Positions 24,008 to 30,715 of a stretch of DNA of 30,715 nucleotides are shown one piece after another. A program made the position numbers and the translations under genes. The stretch is from DATFPK01 sp035264885 (GTDB lineage Bacteria; Actinomycetota; Thermoleophilia; Solirubrobacterales; 70-9), in contig DATFPK010000107.1 of assembly GCA_035264885.1 (NCBI GenBank), forward strand, positions 1-30,715, in the 5' to 3' direction. Each line of letters starts with the position of its first letter. Position 1 is the first letter of the stretch. The notes below the pieces were generated by a model. That model did no database searches, was not told where the DNA came from, and was given only the letters and a program-made list of their open reading frames with translations.

Positions 24008-25039
24008 TCAGCCGATCGCGACCATGCGCTCGATCGGCACCCGGGCCCGGTCGGCGAGCTCGACGGGGACGCTGACCTCGAACTTCAGGTCGCGAAGCGC
24101 GTCGCGCAGCTTCGGCAGCGTGATCATCTTCATGTACCTGCAGAAGGCCATCCGGTTGGCCTCGAACAGGCTCGCCTCCGGCGCCACCTGGCGCAGCGGG
24201 TGGAGCATCCCGTTCTCGGTCGCGACGATGAACGAGCCGTCGGGGTTCGCCTCGACGTGCTCCAGCATCCCGGAGGTCGACAGCATATGGACGCCTTCGG
24301 GCTCGATGTCGCCGGCTGCGACGTACTCCATCGCCTGGGTCGAGCAGCCGCACTCGGGATGGATCAGGAACTCCGCCTCGGGGTGCTCGTCGCGCATCGC
24401 CGCGATGTCGCCGGGACGGATGCCGGCGTGGACGTGACACTCGCCGTCCCAGACGTGAAAGCGCGAGCGCCGCGCGGGGTCGTCCCGCAGACCCGTCTCG
24501 CGTTCGACGAACGCGCCCAGCCACATGTCGGGGCCGAACAGGATCGCGGTGTCCGGTCCGTGTTCGGCCCAGATGTGCTCGACCACCTTGACCGCGTTCG
24601 ACGACGTGCAGCAGTAATCGGTCTCCGCCTTCACCTCGGCCGAGGTGTTCACATACATCACCACGATCGCACCCGGGTGCTTGGCCTTCCAGGCGCGGAG
24701 CTGGCCGGCGGTGATCGAGTCCGAGAGCGAGCAGCCCGCCCCGAGGTCGGGGATCAGGACCGTTTTGTCCGGCGACAGGATCGACGCCGTCTCGGCCATG
24801 AAGTGGACGCCGCAGAAGGCGATCACCTCGGCGTCGGTCGCCGCGGCCTCCCGCGAGAGCTGGAGCGAGTCTCCCGTCAGGTCGGCGACGTCCTGAAGCT
24901 CCGGCAGCTGGTAGTTGTGGGCGAGGACGACCGCGTTGCGGGTCGCGGCCAGATCGCGGACCTCGGCGCTGAGCTCGGCGACCTCCTCCGCCTCGAGGGG
25001 AGCCGGCATTCCGGGTTGGATCGTCGGGAGCTCCTGCAC
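24008..25039 (-). CDS. nadA: Quinolinate synthase
   Basis: NadA condenses iminoaspartate and dihydroxyacetone phosphate to quinolinate in de novo NAD synthesis, using a 4Fe-4S cluster. The three likely cluster cysteines are present: AGCSLSD (Cys103), HPECGCSTQ and AFCRYMKMITLPKL. Other family motifs are VVLAHNYQLPELQDVADLTG, YVNTSAEVKAETD and WDGECHVHAG. The start is GTG 25039, with AAGGA 8 bases upstream, giving 343 residues, a normal length. The frame stays open far upstream across the antisense of the Fpg gene, but that part is not protein-like. The gene is divergent from the Fpg/Nei glycosylase (114 bases between). nadB is absent here; nadC is 1.5 kb away. Confidence 0.95.
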   Translation of the reverse strand: MQELPTIQPGMPAPLEAEEVAELSAEVRDLAATRNAVVLAHNYQLPELQDVADLTGDSLQLSREAAATDAEVIAFCGVHFMAETASILSPDKTVLIPDLGAGCSLSDSITAGQLRAWKAKHPGAIVVMYVNTSAEVKAETDYCCTSSNAVKVVEHIWAEHGPDTAILFGPDMWLGAFVERETGLRDDPARRSRFHVWDGECHVHAGIRPGDIAAMRDEHPEAEFLIHPECGCSTQAMEYVAAGDIEPEGVHMLSTSGMLEHVEANPDGSFIVATENGMLHPLRQVAPEASLFEANRMAFCRYMKMITLPKLRDALRDLKFEVSVPVELADRARVPIERMVAIG

Positions 25040-25153
25040 GAGCCCATTCCTTTCCTGATGTTCGCTGGGCCGGCGCACCCGTGGACGCGCCTGAAACCAG
25101 TCGAATGACCTGAAGGAAGCATACCCGCGCGACCGGTGCGGCAAGCTTTGTCT

Positions 25154-26017
25154 GTGCCCGAGCTGCCCGAGGTGGAGATCACGGCGCGCCGCCTGGACGC
25201 GGCGCTTCAAGGCGCCCGCGTCGAGACGGCGACGGCACCCGGCATGAACACGATGAAGACGTTCGACCCGCCGGTCGACGCGCTGGCCGGGCGTGCCGTG
25301 GCGGCCGTGCGACGGGTCGGCAAGATGCCGATCGTCGAGTTCTCGGGCGAGGGGGACGCTCCGCCGCTTTCCCTCCTCATCCACCTGATGTCCGCGGGTC
25401 GCCTGCAAGTCTTCGACAAGCACGCCTCGCCGCGGGATCGCGCCTCGCGACTCCTGATCCGGCTGGACGACGGCCGTGAGCTGCGGCTGCGCGAGTTCGG
25501 CACGAAGCAGCGGGCTTGGGCGAAGCTGATGCCGCCGCCCGAGGTCCCGCGCGACGAGATGGTCGCCACCCTCGGACCGGAAGCCTGGCCGGCGCCCCCG
25601 CGCGATCGCTTCGCCGAGCTGATCGACCAGCCGCGACACCTCCACCCCCTCCTCCGCGACCAGCGGGTCGTCGCCGGGATCGGCCGCTCCTGGGTGGACG
25701 AGATCCTCTGGGAGGCGTCTGTGTCCCCGTTCAAGAAGGGCTCCGAGCTCGACCAGGAGGAGATCGACCGCCTCCACGCCGGCCTCGACATCCTCGGCGC
25801 GGCGGTCGAGACCTACGAGGAGACGATCGGCGACCGGGTCCCAGACAAGCTGCCGATGCCCTTGCGGGTCCACAGGCGCGAGGGGGAGCCCTGCCCCAGG
25901 TGCGGCGCGACCATCGAGGCCGTCTTCTTCTCCGAGCACCAGACCAACTACTGCCCCCGGGAGCAGACCGGCGGCCGGGTGCTGAAGGACCGTCGCCTGT
26001 CGCGACTGCTCAAGTAG
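25154..26017 (+). CDS. mutM: Fpg/Nei-family DNA glycosylase
   Basis: A bifunctional base-excision-repair glycosylase/AP lyase for oxidised bases. GTG 25154 is the correct start because it gives MPELPEVE, leaving the catalytic N-terminal Pro after Met removal, followed by Glu. Lys57 (GKMPIVEF) is the conserved beta-hairpin lysine. The helix-two-turn-helix is GIGRSWVDEILWEASVSPF, with Arg where classical Fpg has Asn. The C-terminal zinc finger is partial: Cys247, Cys250 and Cys267 are present, but the fourth ligand is Glu270 (CPREQ where CPxCQ is expected). The end QTGGRVLKDRRLSRLLK is typical of the actinobacterial Fpg/Nei branch, so the enzyme may be Nei-like rather than a true MutM. Its stop abuts the convergent SnoaL-like stop with no gap. 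Confidence 0.9.
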   Translation: MPELPEVEITARRLDAALQGARVETATAPGMNTMKTFDPPVDALAGRAVAAVRRVGKMPIVEFSGEGDAPPLSLLIHLMSAGRLQVFDKHASPRDRASRLLIRLDDGRELRLREFGTKQRAWAKLMPPPEVPRDEMVATLGPEAWPAPPRDRFAELIDQPRHLHPLLRDQRVVAGIGRSWVDEILWEASVSPFKKGSELDQEEIDRLHAGLDILGAAVETYEETIGDRVPDKLPMPLRVHRREGEPCPRCGATIEAVFFSEHQTNYCPREQTGGRVLKDRRLSRLLK

Positions 26018-26542
26018 CTAACGGGCGAAGAGGCGCCGGGCGACGGCCCTCCCGACCGTGAGCGGATGGTTGGCGACGGTCGCGATCCGGCCCCCGATCG
26101 ACGCCGGGTCCCGGGCCACCCCGAGCTGGCGCAGGATCGTCCCGGCGTCGAAGTAGATCCGCTCGCCGACCAGGCGGTCCTCCTCGAAGAGGAACATCGC
26201 CAGAAACCGCATCTCGAAGCTGCGCCCCGTGGGCGGGAGGCCCCGGAGAGGGCCCATGTGCGTGCCGTAGAGCATCGCCTCCACGAGCACCGCGTCGTCG
26301 GAGTGATGCAGCGCTAGCAGCTCGTTGCGCTGGTCGGGAAACGCGGTTCTGGTCTCCTGGAAGTAGGCGTCGACCTCCTCGGGCCCATCGTGCACCTCCC
26401 CGGTGGCAATCAGCTCATACCTCGGATGGTCGAACGTCGCCATCGTGACGTCGAACTCGTGGCGGTTCTCCGACTCCATGTGCTCGCGGACGATCGACTC
26501 GCGGCGCTCACGGAGGGCGCTGGCCGGCGGCATCGACCCCAT
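26018..26542 (-). CDS. SnoaL-like / ester cyclase-family protein
   Basis: A 174-residue NTF2-fold protein of the SnoaL-like or ester-cyclase group. Recognisable elements: N-terminal helix RRESIVREHMESENRHEFDV, TMATFDHPRYELIATGEV, the PEEVDAYFQETRTAFPDQRN segment, and the strand FEMRFLAMFLFEEDRLVGER. The true substrate of such proteins cannot be inferred from sequence. I start it at ATG 26542, five bases after the nadC stop, so it is probably translated by coupling; ATG 26533 is an alternative. The long frame upstream is antisense to other genes. Nothing links it clearly to NAD synthesis except position. Confidence 0.85.
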   Translation of the reverse strand: MGSMPPASALRERRESIVREHMESENRHEFDVTMATFDHPRYELIATGEVHDGPEEVDAYFQETRTAFPDQRNELLALHHSDDAVLVEAMLYGTHMGPLRGLPPTGRSFEMRFLAMFLFEEDRLVGERIYFDAGTILRQLGVARDPASIGGRIATVANHPLTVGRAVARRLFAR

Positions 26543-26547
26543 CCGCC

Positions 26548-27399
26548 TCAGGCCGGGTGCAGCAGCATCGACAGGTCGAGAGCCGGCGCGGAATGGGTCA
26601 GGGCCCCGACCGAGATGAAGTCGACGCCGGTCTCGGCCACGTCGCGGGCGGTCTCCAGGGTGATGCCTCCCGAGGCCTCGAAGGTCGCCCCGGGCTTGCC
26701 ACCGCGCAACCGGACCGCGGCGGCGAGCTTGCGCGGTTCCATGTTGTCGAGCAGCAGCCGCTCGGCCCCGGCGGCCAGCGCTTCCTCGACTTCGCCGAGG
26801 TCGCGGCACTCGATCTCGACGTCCAGGTCCGGGTAGGCATCCCGGCACCGGCGTACGGCCTCGCCCAATCCGCCCGCCAGCTCGACGTGGTTGTCCTTGA
26901 TCAGGATCGCGTCGTAGAGTCCCATCCGGTGGTTCGCGCCGCCACCCGCCGCCACAGCGGCCTTCTCGAGCGCCCGCAGGCCGGCGGTCGTCTTCCGAGT
27001 GTCGAGGATTCGCGCGCCCGTGCCGCTGACCGCGTCGACGAAGCGCGCCGTCAGGGTCGCCACTCCGGAGAGGTGGCTGAGGAGATTGAGCGCGGTTCGC
27101 TCTGCCGCGAGCAGCCCGCGGGCGTCGCCGGTGGCCAGGAGCACCTCCGCCGGGACGTCGGCTTGCCACTGCGCCTCGACCGCGACGCGGTCGACGTCGT
27201 CGACGCCGCACTGCCGCAGCACCTCCTCGGCCGCGGCGAGGCCGAAGACGACGCCGGGCTGCTTCTGGAGCACGCGGGCGCGGGCTTGGGTGCCCTCGGG
27301 GACTGTGGCGGCGGCTGTGAGGTCGCCGGGTCCGAGGTCCTCGGCGAGCGCCATCGCGGCGAAATCCGCAAGTGCCGGCGAGCCGGCGTCCACATGCAT
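26548..27399 (-). CDS. nadC: Nicotinate-nucleotide pyrophosphorylase (quinolinate phosphoribosyltransferase)
   Basis: NadC converts quinolinate and PRPP to nicotinate mononucleotide with loss of CO2, the step after NadA. The 283-residue protein shows the family layout: an N-terminal open-faced sandwich (ALAEDLGPGDLTAAATVPEG, a typical NadC opening), then the barrel with ERTALNLLSHLSGVATLTARF, ILDTRKTTAGLRALEKAAV (conserved Arg and Lys for phosphate binding), GGGANHRMGLYDAILIKDNH and the late ASGGITLETARDVAETGVD. ATG 27399 is chosen; the upstream part of the open frame is antisense to the sigma-factor gene. It is divergent from that gene with 63 bases between. Confidence 0.95.
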   Translation of the reverse strand: MHVDAGSPALADFAAMALAEDLGPGDLTAAATVPEGTQARARVLQKQPGVVFGLAAAEEVLRQCGVDDVDRVAVEAQWQADVPAEVLLATGDARGLLAAERTALNLLSHLSGVATLTARFVDAVSGTGARILDTRKTTAGLRALEKAAVAAGGGANHRMGLYDAILIKDNHVELAGGLGEAVRRCRDAYPDLDVEIECRDLGEVEEALAAGAERLLLDNMEPRKLAAAVRLRGGKPGATFEASGGITLETARDVAETGVDFISVGALTHSAPALDLSMLLHPA

Positions 27400-27462
27400 C
27401 GACCCAGGGTAGTGCGGAGCGAACCACCTCACGTTTCGAGGGTCTGCGACGTTTATTCCCCA

Positions 27463-27924
27463 GTGAGCTCTCTCCCGCCGTTCCAGGACCTGCTCGACAG
27501 GCACGCCGATGACGTGCTCGGCTTCCTGGTCGCGGCGGTCGGACCGCAGGACGCGGAGGACTGCTTCCAGGAGACATTTCTGTCGGCGCTCCGGGCCTAC
27601 CCCCGTTTCGGGGAAGGCGGGAACCTGCGCGGCTGGTTGCTGACGATCGCCCATCGCAAGGCGATCGACCACCACCGGGCCCGTTCGCGCCGGGCAAAGC
27701 CGGTCGGCGACGCGCCGGAGGTCGCGGTTGAGGACCGCGGACCGAGCACGGGCATCTGGGCCGCGGTCGCCGGGCTGCCGCCCAAGCAGCGGACCGCGGT
27801 TGCGCTCCGCTTCGCCTGCGACCTCCCCCACAGCGAGATCGCCGCGGCGATCGGCAGCTCGGAGCAGGCGGCCCGGCGGAGCCTTCACGAGGGCATCAAG
27901 AAGCTGAGAAAGGAGCTGGCATGA
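27463..27924 (+). CDS. ECF-type sigma-70 family RNA polymerase sigma factor
   Basis: A short (153-residue) sigma factor with only region 2 and region 4. Region 2: FQDLLDRHADDVLGFLVAAV, then the CFQETFLSALRAYPRF and LRGWLLTIAHRKAIDHHR segments. Region 4 is a helix-turn-helix: LPPKQRTAVALRFACDLPHSEIAAAIGSSEQAARRSLHEGIKKLR. GTG 27463 is the likely start; no strong ribosome site precedes it, so the transcript may be leaderless. The stop overlaps the start of the methyltransferase gene by 4 bases (ATGA), so the two form an operon. No anti-sigma factor is adjacent. Control of an alkylation response is an inference from that pairing. Confidence 0.88.
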   Translation: MSSLPPFQDLLDRHADDVLGFLVAAVGPQDAEDCFQETFLSALRAYPRFGEGGNLRGWLLTIAHRKAIDHHRARSRRAKPVGDAPEVAVEDRGPSTGIWAAVAGLPPKQRTAVALRFACDLPHSEIAAAIGSSEQAARRSLHEGIKKLRKELA

Positions 27925-28541
27925 ACGGCAACGGCAGGCTTGACGTGGGAACGCTGATCGGCGATGCGGTCCGACGCGAAGGTGACGCGGGTCGCCTGGC
28001 TCAGGAGTTCGCCGGCCGGGCGGAGGTTGCAGGGCTGCTCGACGTCGCCTTCACGGTCGTCGACTCGCCCTTCGGCCCGCTCACGATCGCCGCCACACCC
28101 AAGGGCCTCGTCAAGGTGGGCCTGCCCAATCAGGATCCCGAGGATGTCGTCGAGGTCCTGGCGGCGCGGGTCTCACCACGGGTCCTGGAGGCGCCCGGCC
28201 GACTCGACGAGGCGCGGCGGGAGCTCGACCTCTACTTCGAGGGCAAGCTGCGCCGCTTCGGCCTGCCGCTCGACTGGCGCCTCACCGCCGGCGACTTTCG
28301 CCGCCGGGTACTGCGTCGCACCGCGCGAATCCCGTTCGGCGAAACCCTCTCGTACACCGAGGTCGCCGCCGAGGCCGGCAACCCCCGCGCCCAGCGGGCC
28401 GCCGGCTCGGCGCTCGGCTCGAACCCGATCCCGATCGTCGTCCCCTGCCACCGGGTCCTGCGGACGGGGGGCGCGCTTGGCGGGTACGGCGGCGGGCTGT
28501 CGTTGAAGGAGGAGCTGCTGCGGCTGGAGGGCGCTCTCTAG
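27921..28541 (+). CDS. ogt: Methylated-DNA--protein-cysteine methyltransferase (Ogt type)
   Basis: A suicide repair enzyme that removes alkyl groups from O6-alkylguanine by transfer to its own Cys. The active site is IVVPCHRVLRTGGALGGY, with Cys176. The DNA-binding helix is TEVAAEAGNPRAQRAAGSAL, and the N-terminal domain DSPFGPLTIAATPKGLVKVGL is standard. The catalytic domains begin at about residue 44, so the first 42 residues (MNGNGRLDVGTLIGDAVRREG and on) are an extra segment absent from E. coli Ogt; they could be a remnant or a regulatory part acting on the cotranscribed sigma factor. No second (AdaA-type) Cys domain is present. Confidence 0.92.
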   Translation: MNGNGRLDVGTLIGDAVRREGDAGRLAQEFAGRAEVAGLLDVAFTVVDSPFGPLTIAATPKGLVKVGLPNQDPEDVVEVLAARVSPRVLEAPGRLDEARRELDLYFEGKLRRFGLPLDWRLTAGDFRRRVLRRTARIPFGETLSYTEVAAEAGNPRAQRAAGSALGSNPIPIVVPCHRVLRTGGALGGYGGGLSLKEELLRLEGAL

Positions 28542-28598
28542 GTCAGTCCGGACCAATCCAGGTCATCGTGAACACCGGTCCCGACTGCGTAGATCCCT

Positions 28599-29706
28599 TC
28601 AGCCCGCCGTCTTCAACAGGTAGTCGCGGATGAACTCGTCGATGTCGCCGTCGAGGACGCCGCTCGTATCGCCGGACTCGTAACCAGTGCGGTGGTCCTT
28701 GACCCGCTGGTCGGGGTGGAGGAAGTAGCTGCGGATCTGCGAGCCCCAGGCGACGTCCTTCACCTCACCGCGTTCCTTCTGAAGCTCCTCCGCCCGCTTT
28801 CGCTCCTCGAGCTCGATCAGCTTGGAGCGCAGGAGCTGCATCGCAACTGCCTTGTTCTGGGTCTGGGACCGCTCGTTCTGGCATTGGACGACGACGCCTG
28901 TCGGCACGTGGGTGATCCGGACCGCGGAGTCGGTCTTGTTGACGTGCTGGCCGCCGGCGCCCGACGCGCGATAGGTGTCCACCCTGATCTCGGTGTCGTC
29001 GATCTCCACCTCGACGTCCTCGTCGACGAGCGGGCCGACGTCGACCTGCGCGAAGCTGGTGTGGCGGCGGGAGGAGGAGTCGAACGGGGAGATCCGAACC
29101 AACCGGTGCACCCCTCGCTCGGCCGCGAACAGGCCGTAGGCATTCTCGCCGCGGGCGATGAACGTGGCCGACTTGAGGCCGGCCTCCTCCCCCGGCGATG
29201 CCTCCTTCATCTCGACCGCGAAGCCGCGCCTCTCGGCCCAGCGCAGGTACATGCGCAGCAGCATCTCGGCCCAGTCCTGGCTGTCGGTTCCACCGGCGCC
29301 GGCGTGGACGGTGACGACGGCGTCGCCGCCGTCGTATCCGCCACTGAAGAGGCGCGCCTCCTCGAGCTCGGCCAGTCGCCGCTCGATCGACTCGAGCTGG
29401 CCGTCGAGCTCGGCGGCCATCTCGGCGTCGTCCTCGGCCATCTCAGCGAGGTCGGAGAGATCGGCGGCGTCGGCCTCCAGGCCGCGGAACATCTCGAGCC
29501 GCTTCTGCGCCCGCGCGTGCGCGGCCGACGTGCGAGCCGCAGCGTCCTGGTCGTCCCAGAACCCGGGCCGCTGCATCTCGGCCTCGAGCCGGTCTATCTC
29601 CCCCTGGAGCGAGGCAGGGTCAAAGGTAGTCCGAGAGCAGGGACAACTGCTCGCGGATCGCCGCAAGGCGCACGGGGAGCGGCTCGGTGGAGGCGACATC
29701 GGCCAT
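28599..29706 (-). CDS. prfB: Peptide chain release factor 2 (programmed +1 frameshift)
   Basis: RF2 terminates translation at UGA and UAA. The complete gene needs a frameshift: ATG 29706 opens a 28-codon frame (ADVASTEPLPVRLAAIREQL...SDYL) that ends at an in-frame TGA (29622-29620) in the context CTT TGA C. Skipping base 29622 continues as GAC CCT GCC TCG CTC, entering the main frame that stops at 28599. The full product is 368 residues. RF2 hallmarks: SPFDSSSRRHTSFA (the SPF stop-codon recognition tripeptide), ASGAGGQHVNKTDSAVRIT (the GGQ catalytic motif), and SQTQNKAVAMQLL. The N-terminal helical region (LQGEIDRLEAEMQRPGFWDD) is also typical. Confidence 0.95.
29620..29625 (-). promoter_or_regulatory. 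Programmed +1 frameshift site of prfB
   Basis: The sequence CTT TGA C (CUU at 29625-29623, TGA at 29622-29620) matches the autoregulatory slip site of prfB in many bacteria. When RF2 is scarce, the ribosome slips onto UUU and translation continues in the +1 frame as Leu-Asp. The stimulating Shine-Dalgarno-like element found three bases upstream in E. coli (AGGGGG) is not obvious here; the bases are CTCTCGGACTAC. Confidence 0.92.
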
Positions 29707-29724
29707 GTCGAGAATCCTAGGGCG

Positions 29725-30144
29725 CTAGGGGGCGCGAACCGTACGCGAGCGGGCGCCGATGCAAGAGCCGTGTCCGCCGTTGGTGAAGCTGGGCACCTCC
29801 GCGTAGACGCGCTTTCCCTTGAGCGTCTGAGAGCGGACTCTGAAGCGCCACTCGGAGTCGAAGTTCGTCTTCATGTGGGCGACCTTCTTGTCGGCGCCCC
29901 GCCGGACCATGAAGACGTTGACCGGCCAGTCACCGCCGCTGCAGAAGTGCGAGACCGTGGAGTTGCTGACGACCTTGCCCGAGAGGGTTCTCGCACCTCG
30001 ATCGACTTTGATCGTGACGGCATCGATCGGATACTTGTGGTGCGTGGCGCCCGCGACAGCCGCCCAGGTCAGGCCACTCCCCAGGGAGGCGATCAGCATG
30101 ACTGCGAGGCATGGCCTGGGTCGTCTCATCCGCATGGCCACCAT
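29725..30144 (-). CDS. Small secreted protein of unknown function
   Basis: Not recognised. The 139-residue product has a signal peptide (RPCLAVMLIASLGSGLTWAAVAGA), then a strand-rich domain. The visible pattern is AVTIKVDRGARTLSGKVVS, FCSGGDWPVNVFMVRRG, ADKKVAHMKTNFDSEWRFRV and a final GSCIGARSRTVRAP; two Cys could form a disulfide. ATG 30144 has AGGA 8 bases upstream; in-frame ATGs follow at 30135 and 30129. The protein would be released or stay in the wall. It lies between the NTF2-like gene and prfB, all on the minus strand. Confidence 0.78.
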   Translation of the reverse strand: MVAMRMRRPRPCLAVMLIASLGSGLTWAAVAGATHHKYPIDAVTIKVDRGARTLSGKVVSNSTVSHFCSGGDWPVNVFMVRRGADKKVAHMKTNFDSEWRFRVRSQTLKGKRVYAEVPSFTNGGHGSCIGARSRTVRAP

Positions 30145-30169
30145 AGACCACGTCCTGAGCAGCGCCTAA

Positions 30170-30463
30170 TTACCTCGGTGAGTAGCCGCCCCGCCGTAGG
30201 GCCTCGCCGCGATCCTCGAAGGCGCGCCAGCTCGATACCAGCCCGTCCCGCAGCTCGAACATCCAGGCCATCTCGTCCTCCCGGGCGAGGCTCCCGTCCT
30301 CGGCCCAGTGCCACCGCCGCGTGATCAGGGCGACAGCGCGGTTCTCGTCCTCGTAGAGCTGGTCGAGGATCACCCGCTGCTGCACGCCTCCGGGCGCCCG
30401 CGTCGCCCAGACCCGTGCCGCCTCCACGCCCTTGCGCAGCCCGCGCGCCGCATGGATCTCCAC
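30170..30463 (-). CDS. SnoaL/NTF2-like protein with unclear start
   Basis: A small NTF2-fold protein. GTG 30463 gives 97 residues (EIHAARGLRKGVEAARVWAT, DQLYEDENRAVALITRRWHW, MAWMFELRDGLVSSWRAFED), but the frame stays open upstream to the secA end, and the codons before GTG encode REFIRAFNEGDLDAFVAVLH, the typical first helix of this fold. Between that helix and the secA stop no ATG, GTG or TTG lies in frame; ATA at 30541 is the only near-canonical choice. The real protein is therefore probably about 123 residues from a non-standard start, or the gene lost its start. The coordinates given cover only the part with an ordinary start codon. Confidence 0.65.
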   Translation of the reverse strand: MEIHAARGLRKGVEAARVWATRAPGGVQQRVILDQLYEDENRAVALITRRWHWAEDGSLAREDEMAWMFELRDGLVSSWRAFEDRGEALRRGGYSPR

Positions 30464-30599
30464 CTCGGGATGAAGAACGGCGACGAACGCGTCGAGGTCG
30501 CCTTCGTTGAAGGCGCGGATGAACTCGCGGACGGGGTCTATGGCGAGGTGACGGTACGGGTCCGCCCGCCGGCGGCGCCAGCCGCCACGGCCAGGAGGG

Positions 30600-30715
30600 T
30601 CAGGCGCCGTGGCACTTCTTGTACTTCTTCCCCGAGCCGCACCAGCAGGGGTCGTTGCGACCGATGTTCTCGCGATCGGTGTTGACCTTCGTTTCGACCA
30701 GGCCGCTGCCGCCGT
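30600..30715 (-). CDS. secA: Protein translocase subunit SecA, C-terminal end (partial)
   Basis: Only the last 37 codons or so are in the window; the gene continues past the right edge. The visible part, starting GGSGLVETKVNTDRENIGRN, ends in the SEC-C zinc motif NDPCWCGSGKKYKKCHGA followed by TGA at 30602-30600. This CxCx8CH tail binds zinc and contacts SecB or ribosomes in SecA of many bacteria. SecA is the ATPase motor of Sec export. secA followed by prfB on the same strand is common in actinobacteria. A different SEC-C protein is possible but less likely, given the downstream prfB. Confidence 0.85.
   Translation of the reverse strand, partial: GGSGLVETKVNTDRENIGRNDPCWCGSGKKYKKCHGA

Noticed and set aside
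27400..27462. ECF-type autoregulated promoter before the sigma gene
   Set aside because: GAAC at 27421 and CGTT at 27450 are present, but the spacing of 25 bases is too long for an ECF promoter.

Overview
This window comes from a very GC-rich chromosome. Gene content and order (secA, prfB, ftsEX, smpB, a cytochrome bd oxidase, an actinobacterial-type Fpg/Nei glycosylase, collagen-like surface proteins, many GTG/TTG starts) point to an actinobacterium. A Thermoleophilia/Solirubrobacterales-like lineage is my best guess, by inference only. Coding density is very high, no stretch over 300 bases lacks a gene, and I found no tRNA, rRNA, insertion sequence, CRISPR array or phage gene. Nearly all genes lie on the minus strand, so they read from high to low coordinates.

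Right to left: the 3' end of secA (30600-30715), an NTF2-like gene with no ordinary start, a small secreted protein, and prfB with a programmed +1 frameshift (CTT TGA C) at 29620-29625. Next come a plus-strand pair, ECF-like sigma factor and O6-alkylguanine-DNA methyltransferase (27463-28541), then minus-strand nadC plus a SnoaL-like protein, plus-strand Fpg/Nei glycosylase and minus-strand nadA. Two large secreted collagen-like proteins fill 19988-23850 and share an N-terminal two-cysteine module.

From 19908 to 11359 seven minus-strand genes are tightly packed: a single-TM protein, a large GT-C-like membrane protein, three genes that resemble a condensed methylamine-dehydrogenase (mau) system, and cydA-cydB. 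The mau-like genes are a MauE-thioredoxin (MauE-MauD) fusion, a Tat-exported Cys-rich protein like the MADH light chain (MauA), and a CcdA/MauF-like membrane domain fused to a beta-propeller-like domain (compare MauF and MauB). This is the most unusual system here: a rearranged, fused redox-maturation set placed directly before a quinol oxidase. Its substrate is unknown and TTQ formation is doubtful, because the second tryptophan is not obvious.

To the left are a plus-strand lipoprotein, a split transketolase pair, a secreted clan-A-like glycosidase, and the tight run ftsE-ftsX-ctpA-rnr-smpB, with overlapping or nearly touching genes. A membrane-anchored coiled-coil protein follows and runs off the left edge. 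Many actinobacteria keep prfB, ftsE, ftsX and smpB together. Here prfB and ftsE stay in order and on the same strand but lie about 21.6 kb apart, as if the accessory block had been inserted between them.
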